A DNA stretch of 64,000 nucleotides from assembly GCF_035762905.1 (NCBI RefSeq), contig NZ_DASUCC010000121.1:1-64000 (forward strand). The letters run 5' to 3'. Below, piece after piece: positions 25,812 through 34,404 of the stretch. The notes under the pieces are model-generated. The model was given only the letters and a program-made list of their open reading frames with translations. It ran no database searches and was not told the DNA's origin. The stretch comes from DASYTH01 sp035762905 (GTDB lineage Bacteria; Actinomycetota; Actinomycetes; Mycobacteriales; Pseudonocardiaceae). Both the position numbers and the translations under genes were made by a program. Position 1 is the stretch's first letter, and each line of letters opens with the position of its first letter.

Positions 25812-26944
25812 GCTCAGACAAGCCGGAGCTGCCGAGCGAGGCCGAGCTCGCCGAACTGGACCGGGACGAGCTGGTCAAGCTCGGCGGCCGGATGGACGGC
25901 GTCGAGCTGATCGAGTACCCGGACCCGTGGCCGGTCAAGGGAACCAGGGCGGAGCGGCGCGCGGAGCGCCAGGTGGCGTTCTGGTTCATCCTGTCGGCGC
26001 TGGCCGGGCTGGCGTTCATCGTCGTGTTCATCTGGTGGCCGTGGCAGTACGAGGCGCCGCAGGACGGGGTCTTCCAGCTCTACTACTGGTACACCCCGAT
26101 GCTCGGCATCACCCTCGGCCTTTCCATCCTCGGTGTCGGCGTCGGCGTGCTGAACTACACCAGGAAGTTCGTCCCGCACGAGGTCGCGGTGCAGGATCGG
26201 CACGACGGCGGGTCCGCCGACATCGACCAGAAGACGATCCTGGCGCAGCTGTCCGACGCCGGGGTGCGCAGCACGATCGCCCGCCGCTCGCTGATCAAGC
26301 GCAGCGCGGGCGCCGGCGCCGGGATCATGGGCCTTGGCATCGGCGTGTTCACGCTCGGCGCCTTCCTGCGCAACCCGCACGCCCACTCCGAGGAGCCGGA
26401 GGGGTTGTGGCGCACCGGTTGGCACTCCGAGCCGGGCAACACCGAGAAGGTGTTCCTGCGCCGGGTCACCGGCGACGTCGAGGAGGTCGTGCTGGTCCGG
26501 CCCGAGGACATGGACGCCGGCTCGATGGAGACCGTGTTCCCGTTCCGCGAGTCGGAGCGCGGCAACCACGAGGCGCTGTCCGAGGCGCTGCGCCGTTCGG
26601 ACAACCCGGTCATGCTGATCCGGCTGCGCCCGGAGGACGCCGCGAAGGTGATCAAGCACCGGGGCCAGGAGGACTTCAACTACGGCGACTTCTACGCCTA
26701 CACGAAGATCTGCAGCCATCTCGGCTGCCCGACGTCGCTGTACGAGCAGCGCACCAACCGGATCCTGTGCCCGTGCCACCAGTCCCAGTTCAACGCGCTC
26801 GAGTACGCCAAGCCGATTTTCGGACCGGCCACCCGCAAGCTTGCCCAGCTGCCGATCGATCTCGACCCGGAGACTGGCTACTTCTACGCAAAGAGTGATT
26901 TCATGGAAGCGGTGGGACCGGCATTCTGGGAGCGTAAGTCATGA
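25808..26944 (+). CDS. qcrA: Rieske iron-sulfur subunit of the bcc complex
   Basis: A 378-aa protein that carries the 2Fe-2S Rieske centre and takes the first electron from menaquinol. It has three predicted transmembrane segments in the first 190 residues (around 50-75, 90-115 and 165-185), as typical of actinobacterial QcrA. The C-terminal Rieske domain has ligand motifs CSHLGCPTSLYE and CPCHQSQFNALE. The GTG start overlaps the qcrC stop as GTGA, so translation is coupled. ErpA, encoded 8 kb away, is a plausible cluster donor. Confidence 0.96.
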   Translation: MSSDKPELPSEAELAELDRDELVKLGGRMDGVELIEYPDPWPVKGTRAERRAERQVAFWFILSALAGLAFIVVFIWWPWQYEAPQDGVFQLYYWYTPMLGITLGLSILGVGVGVLNYTRKFVPHEVAVQDRHDGGSADIDQKTILAQLSDAGVRSTIARRSLIKRSAGAGAGIMGLGIGVFTLGAFLRNPHAHSEEPEGLWRTGWHSEPGNTEKVFLRRVTGDVEEVVLVRPEDMDAGSMETVFPFRESERGNHEALSEALRRSDNPVMLIRLRPEDAAKVIKHRGQEDFNYGDFYAYTKICSHLGCPTSLYEQRTNRILCPCHQSQFNALEYAKPIFGPATRKLAQLPIDLDPETGYFYAKSDFMEAVGPAFWERKS

Positions 26945-28617
26945 GTGGACTCACCACGCCCACAAAGCCGACCAACGTGGCCAGCCGCTTCGCCGCCGGC
27001 GCGGCCAAGTGGGCGGACGACCGGTACCACATGGCCGGCGGGCTGCGTAAGCAGCTCAACAAGGTCTTCCCGACGCACTGGTCGTTCCTGCTCGGTGAGA
27101 TCGCGCTGTACAGCTTCATCGTGCTGCTGCTGTCCGGCACCTACCTGGCGCTGTTCTTCGACCCGTCGATGGCCGAGACCACCTACAACGGCAGCTTCGA
27201 GAACCTGCGTGGCCTTGAGATGACCAAGGCCTACGAGTCCACCCTGTTCATCTCGTTCGACGTGCGCGGCGGCCTGTTCGTGCGCCAGGTGCACCACTGG
27301 GCGGCGCTGCTGTTCATGGCCGCGATCGTGGTGCACATGTTCCGGGTGTTCTTCACCGGAGCGTTCCGCCGGCCGCGTGAGGTCAACTGGGTGATCGGCG
27401 TGATCCTGTTCGCGCTTGGCGCCACCGAGGGCTTCGCCGGCTACTCGCTGCCGGACGACCTGCTCTCGGGTGCCGGGCTGCGGATCATGTCCGGGCTGAT
27501 CCTGTCCATCCCGGTGATCGGAACCTGGACGCACTGGTTGCTGTTCGGCTCCGAGTTCCCCGGCACCGAGATCATCCCGCGGCTCTACACCGCGCACATC
27601 CTGCTGATCCCGGGCATCCTGCTGGCGCTGATCGCGGTGCACGTCGGGTTGGTCTGGTACCAGAAGCACACCCAGTTCCCGGGGCTGCGGCGCAAGGAGA
27701 CCAACGTCGTCGGCGTGCGGATCATGCCGGTGTTCGCGCTCAAGGGCGGCGGGTTCACCGCGATCGTGGTCGGCGTGACCGCGTTGCTCGGCGGGTTGTT
27801 CCAGATCAACCCGATCTGGAACTTCGGGCCGTTCAACCCGGCGCACATCTCCGCCGGCACCGTGCCGGACTGGTACATGGGCTGGACCGACGGGCTGATC
27901 CGGCTGTGGCCGGCCTGGGAGATCTATCTCGGCAACTACACGATCCCGGCGGCGTTCTTCCCGTTCATGATGGGCCTGCCGCTGCTGATTCCACTGGCCA
28001 TGGTCTATCCGTGGATCGAGCGACATTTCACCAAGGACCACGCGCACCACAACCTGCTGCAGCGGCCGAGGGACGTGCCGGTGCGCACCAGCCTGGGCGT
28101 CATGGCGATCACGTTCTTCATGGTGACGCTGCTGTCGGCGGCCAACGACGTGCTGGCCGACAAGATCCACATCTCGCTGAACGCCACCACTTGGATGGGC
28201 CGGATCGCGCTGCTGGTGCTGCCGCCGATCGCCTACTACTTCACCTACCGGATCTGCCTCGGTCTGCAGCGGTCGGACCGGGCGGTGCTCGAGCACGGCG
28301 TGGAGACCGGCATCATCAAGCGGCTGCCGCACGGTGAGTTCATCGAGATCCATCAGCCGCTCGGCCCGGTGGACGACCACGGCCACCCGATTCCGCTGGA
28401 GTACCAGGGCACCCCGGTGCCGAAGAAGATGAACAAGCTCGGCTCGGCCGGCGAGCCGGTGGCCGGTTCGCTGCTGCGACCGGACCCGACGGAGGAGACC
28501 GCGGCGCTGGCCAGGGCCAGGGCGGCCGAGCACGAGGCGCTCGAGATCGAGCCGGCCGCGGCGGCCAGTACCGAGGTGGCGACGTCGGAGGATCCGAGTC
28601 GGAAGCCGCTGGGTTGA
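26941..28617 (+). CDS. qcrB: Cytochrome b subunit of the bcc complex
   Basis: A 558-aa integral membrane protein that holds the two b haems and the menaquinol sites; it is the subunit targeted by Q203-type inhibitors in mycobacteria. Haem-ligand histidines lie in VRQVHHWAALLFMAAIVVHM and in the helix around TAHILLIPGILLALIAVHVG. The PDWYMGWTDGLIRLWPAWEI region corresponds to the Qo (PEWY-like) loop. The C-terminal extension of about 130 residues is longer than in other bacteria and is acidic at the end. ATG overlaps the qcrA stop as ATGA. Confidence 0.97.
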   Translation: MSGLTTPTKPTNVASRFAAGAAKWADDRYHMAGGLRKQLNKVFPTHWSFLLGEIALYSFIVLLLSGTYLALFFDPSMAETTYNGSFENLRGLEMTKAYESTLFISFDVRGGLFVRQVHHWAALLFMAAIVVHMFRVFFTGAFRRPREVNWVIGVILFALGATEGFAGYSLPDDLLSGAGLRIMSGLILSIPVIGTWTHWLLFGSEFPGTEIIPRLYTAHILLIPGILLALIAVHVGLVWYQKHTQFPGLRRKETNVVGVRIMPVFALKGGGFTAIVVGVTALLGGLFQINPIWNFGPFNPAHISAGTVPDWYMGWTDGLIRLWPAWEIYLGNYTIPAAFFPFMMGLPLLIPLAMVYPWIERHFTKDHAHHNLLQRPRDVPVRTSLGVMAITFFMVTLLSAANDVLADKIHISLNATTWMGRIALLVLPPIAYYFTYRICLGLQRSDRAVLEHGVETGIIKRLPHGEFIEIHQPLGPVDDHGHPIPLEYQGTPVPKKMNKLGSAGEPVAGSLLRPDPTEETAALARARAAEHEALEIEPAAAASTEVATSEDPSRKPLG

Positions 28618-29582
28618 GCCCGGCCGGGCGGTGCGCCCGCGTCCTGATCGCGGCGGCGGTGCTGGTGGCCGCCGCCGGGTGCGGGTCCGCGCCGTCGGGC
28701 GAGATGTCCCCGGCCCATCTGGTGCTGAATCCGGCCTCGTCGTCGCACACCACGCCGCCACCGGTGTCCGCCGGGCCGCCGGTCGCGTCCGCCAGCACCC
28801 CGCCGCCGGCCCCGCCGCCGGCCGCGGAGTGCCCGCTGCCGCAGTCCGGGTTCGACTGCGACTTCCAGCGCCGGTTCGCCAGCGCCGAGGCCTACCTGGC
28901 CAAACGGCCGGGCACGGTGGGCATCGTGGTGCACGACCGGAAGACCGGCGCGGTGTGGCACAACGGCCACGCCGGTGACCCGACCTGGACCGCGTCCACG
29001 ATCAAGCTGGCCATGACCGTGAACCTGCTGCTGCGGGACCGGGCGGGAGAGATCGCGCTGACGGTCGAGGACCGCGGTCTGATCCACGCCATGCTGAACA
29101 GCTCGGACGACAACGCGGCGGACACGCTGTGGTTCCGCTACGCCGGGGCCGACCACATGGCGTTCAACAACGCCTTCTCCGGCTACGGGATGACCTCGCT
29201 GGCCCCGCAGCGCGGCTTCGCCGACTTCTATCCGTACTGGGGCTTCCAGAAGTGCACCGCGGACGACCTCGACCGGCTGATGAGCTACGTGCTTGGCGAA
29301 CTGCCGGCCGATCTGCGTGACTACGTGGTCGGCGAGCTGCGCGGGGTGGCCCCGAACCAGCAGTGGGGCGTGTGGGCCGCCGGCCCCGCCGCCCGGCCGG
29401 GCAACAAGAACGGCTGGTCGTCCGAGCAGGGCGGCTGGGTGATGAACACGGTCGGCTTCGCCGGTCCCGCCGAGCGCTACGTCTTCGCCGCGATGAACAA
29501 CCTGCGCGGCAAGGGCGGCTACGACGCCGGCAAGGCCACGGTCAGCGAGATCGCCCGGATCATCCTGGCCGGCCGCGCCTGA
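28614..29582 (+). CDS. Serine-hydrolase lipoprotein (beta-lactamase/transpeptidase fold)
   Basis: A 322-aa exported protein. The TTG start overlaps the qcrB stop as TTGA. It has a signal with lipobox VAAAGC (Cys23), a Pro/Ala/Ser-rich linker to about residue 75, and then a class-A-like serine-hydrolase domain. The SxxK motif is TASTIKLAM, SSDDNAAD stands at the SDN position, and NKNGWS at the KTG position lacks the usual Thr. A beta-lactamase or a peptidoglycan-binding hydrolase are both possible; substrate cannot be read. Coupling to qcrB places it in the respiratory operon. Confidence 0.82.
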   Translation: MSPAGRCARVLIAAAVLVAAAGCGSAPSGEMSPAHLVLNPASSSHTTPPPVSAGPPVASASTPPPAPPPAAECPLPQSGFDCDFQRRFASAEAYLAKRPGTVGIVVHDRKTGAVWHNGHAGDPTWTASTIKLAMTVNLLLRDRAGEIALTVEDRGLIHAMLNSSDDNAADTLWFRYAGADHMAFNNAFSGYGMTSLAPQRGFADFYPYWGFQKCTADDLDRLMSYVLGELPADLRDYVVGELRGVAPNQQWGVWAAGPAARPGNKNGWSSEQGGWVMNTVGFAGPAERYVFAAMNNLRGKGGYDAGKATVSEIARIILAGRA

Positions 29583-29635
29583 CCACACGGGCTCTTTACA
29601 ACCCCGGCCAGTGCCCGCAGAATGAGCGCGCCTGG

Positions 29636-29647
29636 TAATGATCATTA
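29636..29647. promoter_or_regulatory. AT-rich 12-bp palindrome upstream of a membrane-protein gene
   Basis: TAATGATCATTA is a perfect 12-bp palindrome, with only two G/C bases in a genome of about 70% GC. It ends immediately before the CTGGGGGAG ribosome-binding region of the gene at 29661. Its half-sites resemble Fur-family boxes, but it is too short for a full 19-bp box. Operator function is inference. Confidence 0.45.
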
Positions 29648-29660
29648 TCTGGGGGAGCCG

Positions 29661-30143
29661 ATGAGCACCCGTCGGTTCGGGCCGCTCGCCTACCTGGCCG
29701 CGGCCGTCGTGTTGATCGCCTTCGTCAACTTCTTCTGGTTCGTCACGGAGAGCGTGTCGCCCGGTGGTGCCGCTCCGGACTGGTACCGGGTCCACACCAT
29801 CAGCACCTGGGTCACCCACCCGCTGGGCATACTCGGCATGTTCTACCTGGTGGCTCGGGTCCTCCCGAGAATCCGTCGGGAGCGGCTCGCCGAGACCGGG
29901 TCCGGGGCCACCGAGCCTGCTGAGTCCGCCGCCACACCGGCGGCCGGGGGACGGCTCGGAGCGGCCATGTCCGCGATGTCGCCGGTACACGTGCTCGGCA
30001 TCGTGGCGGGCCTGTTGTTCGTCGGCCTCGGCCTGATGATCCAGTTGCTGGCCGGCGGGGCGGTCTCGCTTCTCATCATCGGTTTCGGGGTGTACGGCCT
30101 GGTGATGACCGTGCGGGAGATCGTCCGCAAGCCCGACGAGTGA
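29661..30143 (+). CDS. Four-helix membrane protein of unknown function
   Basis: A 160-aa protein with four predicted helices: residues about 7-28, 48-65, 108-130 and 135-155. A charged Ala/Pro-rich loop lies between helices two and three. I recognise no family. ATG 29661 follows GGGGGAG at normal spacing. The unusual TAATGATCATTA palindrome just upstream suggests its own regulated promoter rather than read-through from the respiratory operon. It is followed by the interrupted palindrome GTCCACTGTGGAC at 30152-30164. Confidence 0.72.
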   Translation: MSTRRFGPLAYLAAAVVLIAFVNFFWFVTESVSPGGAAPDWYRVHTISTWVTHPLGILGMFYLVARVLPRIRRERLAETGSGATEPAESAATPAAGGRLGAAMSAMSPVHVLGIVAGLLFVGLGLMIQLLAGGAVSLLIIGFGVYGLVMTVREIVRKPDE

Positions 30144-30257
30144 CCGTCTTGGTCCACTGTGGACAGAGAGATCGAACCGAATGGCGGCTTTGGTCGTAAT
30201 GTCGGTCGGGGCACAGGCGCCCCCTTGCCGTATGCACAGAGCGGAGGATTACCGACC

Positions 30258-31190
30258 ATGTTCCGTCGCCGTACGCTCCTGACCGCCGCCGTCGCCGTGC
30301 CGGCCGCGCTGGCAACCTCGTCCGCCATCACCGGCACCGCGTCGGCGGACGGCTCGCGGGGCTTCCCCACGGAGTTCCCGCTGCCCAACGGCTTCCTCCC
30401 GGAGGGCATCGCGATCGGCCCGGGCCCGTTCGCGTACTTCGGCTCACGGGCCGACGGCCGGATCCACCGGGTCAACCTGATCACCGGGGTCGGCCGGGAC
30501 GTCAGCGCCGGCCCGGGCACTCCGTCGGTGGGGCTGAAGACCGACGATCGCAGGATCTACGTCTCCGGCGGCAATGCCGGCAACGGCCGGGTCATCGACC
30601 TGCGCTCGGGCACCATCCTGGCGTCGTTGACCTTCGCCGCCGCCCCCACGTTCATCAACGACGTCGTGCTCACCCCGCGGACCGCTTGGTTCACCGACTC
30701 GCAGAACCCCTTCATCTACGGGGTTCCGCGCGGCCGCGGGGTGCCCGAACAGGCCGACGTGGTCCGGCTCCCGCTGTCCGGGGACTACGTGCACGTGGCC
30801 GGGTTCAACGCCAACGGCATCGCGCGCACCCCGGACGGGCGGGCGCTGCTGATCGTCCAGTCCGCCACCGGCCTGTTGTTCCGGGTCGACCCGGGCACCG
30901 GCGTGGCCGCCACCGTCGACCTCGGCGGCGAACTGCTCACCAACGGCGACGGCCTGCTCGTGGAGGGCCGCACCCTGTACGTGGTGCAGAACCAGCTCAA
31001 CCGGGTCGCGGTGTTCCGGCTGGACCGGTCCGGCGGCTCCGGCCGGCTGGTGGAGCGGCTCACCGACCCGAGGTTCGACATCCCCACCACGGTGGCCTCG
31101 TTCGGCAACCGGCTCTACCTGCCCAACGCCCGGTTCAGCACCCCGCCGACGCCCGAGACCCCGTACAGCGCCGTCGCCATCCGCAAGTAG
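30258..31190 (+). CDS. Exported SMP-30/gluconolactonase-like beta-propeller protein
   Basis: A 310-aa secreted protein. The twin-arginine-like leader FRRRTLLTAAVAVPAALA is followed by a probable cleavage site near ASADG (residue 31). The mature part shows repeated blade-like strands, including GFLPEGIAIGPGPFAYFGSR, ADGRIHRVNL and NGIARTPDGRALLIVQS, typical of SMP-30/NHL-like six-bladed propellers. The catalytic role is unknown. ATG 30258 follows GGAGG (30243-30247). The gene on the opposite strand stays open through most of this gene, but the export signal and blade pattern make this strand the coding one. Confidence 0.85.
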   Translation: MFRRRTLLTAAVAVPAALATSSAITGTASADGSRGFPTEFPLPNGFLPEGIAIGPGPFAYFGSRADGRIHRVNLITGVGRDVSAGPGTPSVGLKTDDRRIYVSGGNAGNGRVIDLRSGTILASLTFAAAPTFINDVVLTPRTAWFTDSQNPFIYGVPRGRGVPEQADVVRLPLSGDYVHVAGFNANGIARTPDGRALLIVQSATGLLFRVDPGTGVAATVDLGGELLTNGDGLLVEGRTLYVVQNQLNRVAVFRLDRSGGSGRLVERLTDPRFDIPTTVASFGNRLYLPNARFSTPPTPETPYSAVAIRK

Positions 31191-32915
31191 GTCCCGGGCG
31201 TGATCCGGCGCGGTGCCGCCGTGGGCCGAGTCTGCGCGCGCCAGCCATGGTCGCCAGCTGGCCGCGCACTGGGCGGGCTCGGTCCACGGCGCCGAGCACC
31301 GGACCATCCGGGTACCCGGCCGGTCCAGCCAGCGCAGGATCACGCCCACCTCCTCGGCCGGGGCGCCGCGTAACGGCCCCGGCTCGGGGCGCACCGTCTC
31401 GGCCGAGGCGACCAGCGCGTCCACCACCGGCATGGGCGGCACCCCGCGCCGGGCCACCCCGGCCGAGGCCAGCCGCCCGTGCCGGACCACCGCGAACTCC
31501 CAGCCGCCGGACTGGTCCGGCCGGGCGGCGACCAGCTCGGCCACGGTGGCCAGGGCGGCCAGCCGCTGCCCCCGGTCAAGCACCCGGACCAGCGTGCGCA
31601 TCCGGTCCCGGGACAGCCCGGCCTGCTCGAACCGCCCGGCCCCGGCCAGCTCGGCGAGCCGGTTCGCGAGGTGCCGCAACGGGTCGAGCCGCCGGCCGGT
31701 CACCAGCAGGCGCACCGCCTCGACCGCCGGCCGGTACTCGGCCGTGCTCTGCCGCCCCGCGCACGGCGCCCCGCACCGACCCAGCTCGGCCAGCGCGCAC
31801 GGCCGGCCGCGCGGCGAGCGGGCCGGGATGCGCTGCGTGCACGGCCGGATCCCGGTCGCATCCTGCAGCGCGAGCGTCGCCTCCTCGGCCAGCCGGTGCG
31901 AGCGGAACGGTCCGAGCGCTCCGTCCCGGGGCGCCCGCACCACCGACAGCCGGGGGAACGCCTCGTCGGTCAACGTGACCCACCACGCCTGCCGGGGGTT
32001 CTTCGAGCGCCGGTTGTACATCGGCCGGTGTGCGGCCAGCAGCCGCAGCTCCCGCACCTGTGCCTCGAGCGGGTGGGCGCAGGTCACCGCGTCCACCCGG
32101 ACCGCGAGCCGGACCATTTCGCGCAGCCGCCTGCGGGTCTCACTGGCCGTGAAGTACTGCCGGACCCGGCGGCGCAGGTCGGACGCGGTGCCGACGTAGA
32201 GCACCTCCTCGCCCGGGCCGCGGAACAGGTACACGCCCGGCTCGTGCGGCAGGTGCGCGGCCATCGTGCGTTTGCGGCGCTGCTCCGGCGTGACGTCCGG
32301 GATGTAGTCCAGTAGCTCCTCGAGGGTGTGCACGCCGAGCGAGCCGACCCGCTCCAGCAGCGCGTGCAGCACGTCCACGGTGGCCTGCGCGTCCGGCAGC
32401 GCCCGGTGTACCGGCTTGGTGCCGGACCGGAACAGCTCGGCCAGCGCGGACAGCCGGCAGGACGGCGCCTCCTCCCTGGACAGCACCCGGCGGGCAAGGC
32501 GCACCGTGCACACCACGGCCGGCTTCGGCCAGGCGTAGCCGAACCGGTTGCAGGCCGCGCGCAGGAACCCGATGTCGAAGCCCGAGTTGTGCGCGACCAG
32601 CACCGCGCCCGCGGCGAACTCCAGGAACGCCGGCAGCACCCGCTCCAGCCGGGGCGCCGCGCACACCATCGCGTCGGTGATGCCGGTCAGCGCCACGATC
32701 TCGGGTGGGATGCCGCGGCCGGGGTCGACCAGCGTGGCGAACTCGCCGAGCACCTCCCCGCCGCGCACCTTGACCGCGCCGAACTCGGTGATCGTGTCCT
32801 CCGCGGTGGCGCCGGTGGTCTCCAGGTCGAACACCACGAACGTGGTGGTCCGCAGCGGGGTGCCCAGCTCGTCGAAGCTGAGCTGGGTGCGGGGGCGGTG
32901 CGGCGCGGTCATCAC
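30444..32915 (-). CDS. DEDDh exonuclease fused to a UvrC-like GIY-YIG module
   Basis: The recognised part is about 570 residues. An N-terminal DnaQ-type exonuclease (FDLETTGA, HNSGFDIGFL, HRALPDAQATVDVL) is followed by a GIY-YIG nuclease (GVYLFRGPGEEVLYVGTA, residues about 228-245) and a UvrC-like cysteine segment (LGRCGAPCAGR). The same fusion is Rv2191. GTG 32915 has TAGCGT 6 nt upstream. The family's usual end falls near 31215, but the next in-frame stop is only at 30444, giving 823 residues with a low-complexity tail antisense to the propeller gene. A lost stop or a sequence error is likely. Confidence 0.8.
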   Translation of the reverse strand: MMTAPHRPRTQLSFDELGTPLRTTTFVVFDLETTGATAEDTITEFGAVKVRGGEVLGEFATLVDPGRGIPPEIVALTGITDAMVCAAPRLERVLPAFLEFAAGAVLVAHNSGFDIGFLRAACNRFGYAWPKPAVVCTVRLARRVLSREEAPSCRLSALAELFRSGTKPVHRALPDAQATVDVLHALLERVGSLGVHTLEELLDYIPDVTPEQRRKRTMAAHLPHEPGVYLFRGPGEEVLYVGTASDLRRRVRQYFTASETRRRLREMVRLAVRVDAVTCAHPLEAQVRELRLLAAHRPMYNRRSKNPRQAWWVTLTDEAFPRLSVVRAPRDGALGPFRSHRLAEEATLALQDATGIRPCTQRIPARSPRGRPCALAELGRCGAPCAGRQSTAEYRPAVEAVRLLVTGRRLDPLRHLANRLAELAGAGRFEQAGLSRDRMRTLVRVLDRGQRLAALATVAELVAARPDQSGGWEFAVVRHGRLASAGVARRGVPPMPVVDALVASAETVRPEPGPLRGAPAEEVGVILRWLDRPGTRMVRCSAPWTEPAQCAASWRPWLARADSAHGGTAPDHARDLLADGDGAVRGLGRRRGAEPGVGQVEPVAERGHRGGDVEPRVGEPLHQPAGAAGPVQPEHRDPVELVLHHVQGAALHEQAVAVGEQFAAEVDGGGHAGARVDPEQQAGGGLDDQQRPPVRGARDAVGVEPGHVHVVPGQREPDHVGLFGHPAAARNPVDEGVLRVGEPSGPRGEHDVVDERGGGGEGQRRQDGARAQVDDPAVAGIAAGDVDPAIVGLQPHRRSARAGADVPADPGDQVDPVDPAVGP

Positions 32916-32985
32916 CGCCGCACGCTAGGCCAGACCACCGACAACGGACCGCGCATCCCGACTGCCACCCCGTTAGCCTTGTGGG

Positions 32986-34356
32986 ATGGCTCCGTCGTCC
33001 CAACCGGTCGAGCCGGCGCAGGACGCGCCGGCCGGTCCGCCCGCGGCGGACGGCGCCTCGGCCAACGGGTCCACTGTGGACTGGAGCCAGCTGCCGGACG
33101 CGGTCCGGGTCCGGCTGGCCGAGCTGGCCGCCGAGGCGATCGCGGTGCTGCCCCGGGTGGACATCCCGCAGCAGCTGCGCGCCGTGGCGCGGTTCGCGCC
33201 GGCCAAGCGGGCCCGGCTCGGCGGCGGCTCGATCGTGGCCAGCCTGCGGGACTCGGTGGCGTTCCGGACCGCGGTCGTGGAGTGGTGCCGGGAGCACCGC
33301 CCGGCCGTGCTCGACCTGGGCGGCGGGGACCCGGTCGCGGTCGCCGCGGCGGCGGTGCTGCTCGGGGCGGACAGTGCCGAGCACTACCTGGAGCTGGTGT
33401 CCCGCCGGGCGTCGGACGCGAACCTGCGGGCCGAGCGGGACGGCGCCGTGGCCAGGGCGGACCGGGCCCAGGCGGAGCTGCGCCGGATACAGGCCGAGCT
33501 GGACGCCGCGCAGGGCGCCGCCGACCGGGTGCGGGCCGAGGGCGAGGTGGAGCTGGAGCGGCTCCGCAAGAAGCTGCGTGAGCAGGGCGTGAAGCTGCGC
33601 GAGGCCAAGGACGAGGCGGCCAGGGCGGTCGCCGCGGCGGATCGGATGCGCACCGACACCGCCGCCGAGCTGGCCGCGCTGACCGAGCAGCGGGACCGGG
33701 AGCGGGAGCGGTCCGAGCACGAGCGGATCAGAGCCGAGCGGGCCGAGGCCGACGCGGAGATCGCCCGGCAGTCCGCCCGGGAGGCCCGGCAGGCCGACGA
33801 GGTGCGGCTGGCGCTGCTGGTCGACACGCTGGACGGTGCGGTCACCGGGTTACGCCGGGAGCTGGCGCTCGGCGGGGCCGGGCCGCGGCCGGCCGACATG
33901 GTCCGCGGGGCCACCGCGGCGCAGGGCGTGGTCGGCCGGGTGGAGGATCCGGCGGCGCTGGACCGGCTGCTCGCGCTTCCGTCGGTGCATCTGGTGGTGG
34001 ACGGCTACAACGTCACCAAGACCGGTTACCCCGAGCTGTCCCTGTCCGACCAGCGGGACCGGCTGATCCGCCAGCTCGCCGCGCTGGCCGCCCGGACCTC
34101 GGCCGAGGTGACGCTGGTGTTCGACGGGGCCGGCGTGGTGGCCGTGCCCACCGCGGCGCCGCGCGGGGTACGGGTGCTGTTCAGCGACCCCGGGGTGCTG
34201 GCCGACGACGTGATCAGGGCGCTGGTCACCGCCGAACCCGAGGGCCGCCCGGTGGTGGTGGTCACCTCCGACCGGGCGGTGGCCGATTCGGTGCGCAGGC
34301 GCGGCGCCCATCCGGTGCCCTCCGCGGTGCTGCTGGCCCGGCTCGGCCGGGTGTGA
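32986..34356 (+). CDS. NYN-domain (PIN-like) RNA-processing protein with coiled coil
   Basis: A 456-aa protein. It has an N-terminal helical domain (residues about 30-130), a long charged coiled coil (about 140-290, heptad-like RERERSEHERIRAERAEADA) and a C-terminal YacP/NYN nuclease-like domain. That domain begins at HLVVDGYNVTKTGYPELSL, followed by VTLVFDGAG and VVVTSDRAVAD, which carry the conserved acidic residues. A role in RNA cleavage is inferred from the family. ATG 32986 has TAGCCT ending 6 nt upstream. It is divergent from the exonuclease/UvrC gene. Confidence 0.85.
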   Translation: MAPSSQPVEPAQDAPAGPPAADGASANGSTVDWSQLPDAVRVRLAELAAEAIAVLPRVDIPQQLRAVARFAPAKRARLGGGSIVASLRDSVAFRTAVVEWCREHRPAVLDLGGGDPVAVAAAAVLLGADSAEHYLELVSRRASDANLRAERDGAVARADRAQAELRRIQAELDAAQGAADRVRAEGEVELERLRKKLREQGVKLREAKDEAARAVAAADRMRTDTAAELAALTEQRDRERERSEHERIRAERAEADAEIARQSAREARQADEVRLALLVDTLDGAVTGLRRELALGGAGPRPADMVRGATAAQGVVGRVEDPAALDRLLALPSVHLVVDGYNVTKTGYPELSLSDQRDRLIRQLAALAARTSAEVTLVFDGAGVVAVPTAAPRGVRVLFSDPGVLADDVIRALVTAEPEGRPVVVVTSDRAVADSVRRRGAHPVPSAVLLARLGRV

Positions 34357-34404
34357 TGGCCGGCCGGCGCGTGACGCGCGCGGACCGGGCGCGTTAGTCC
34401 AAGC

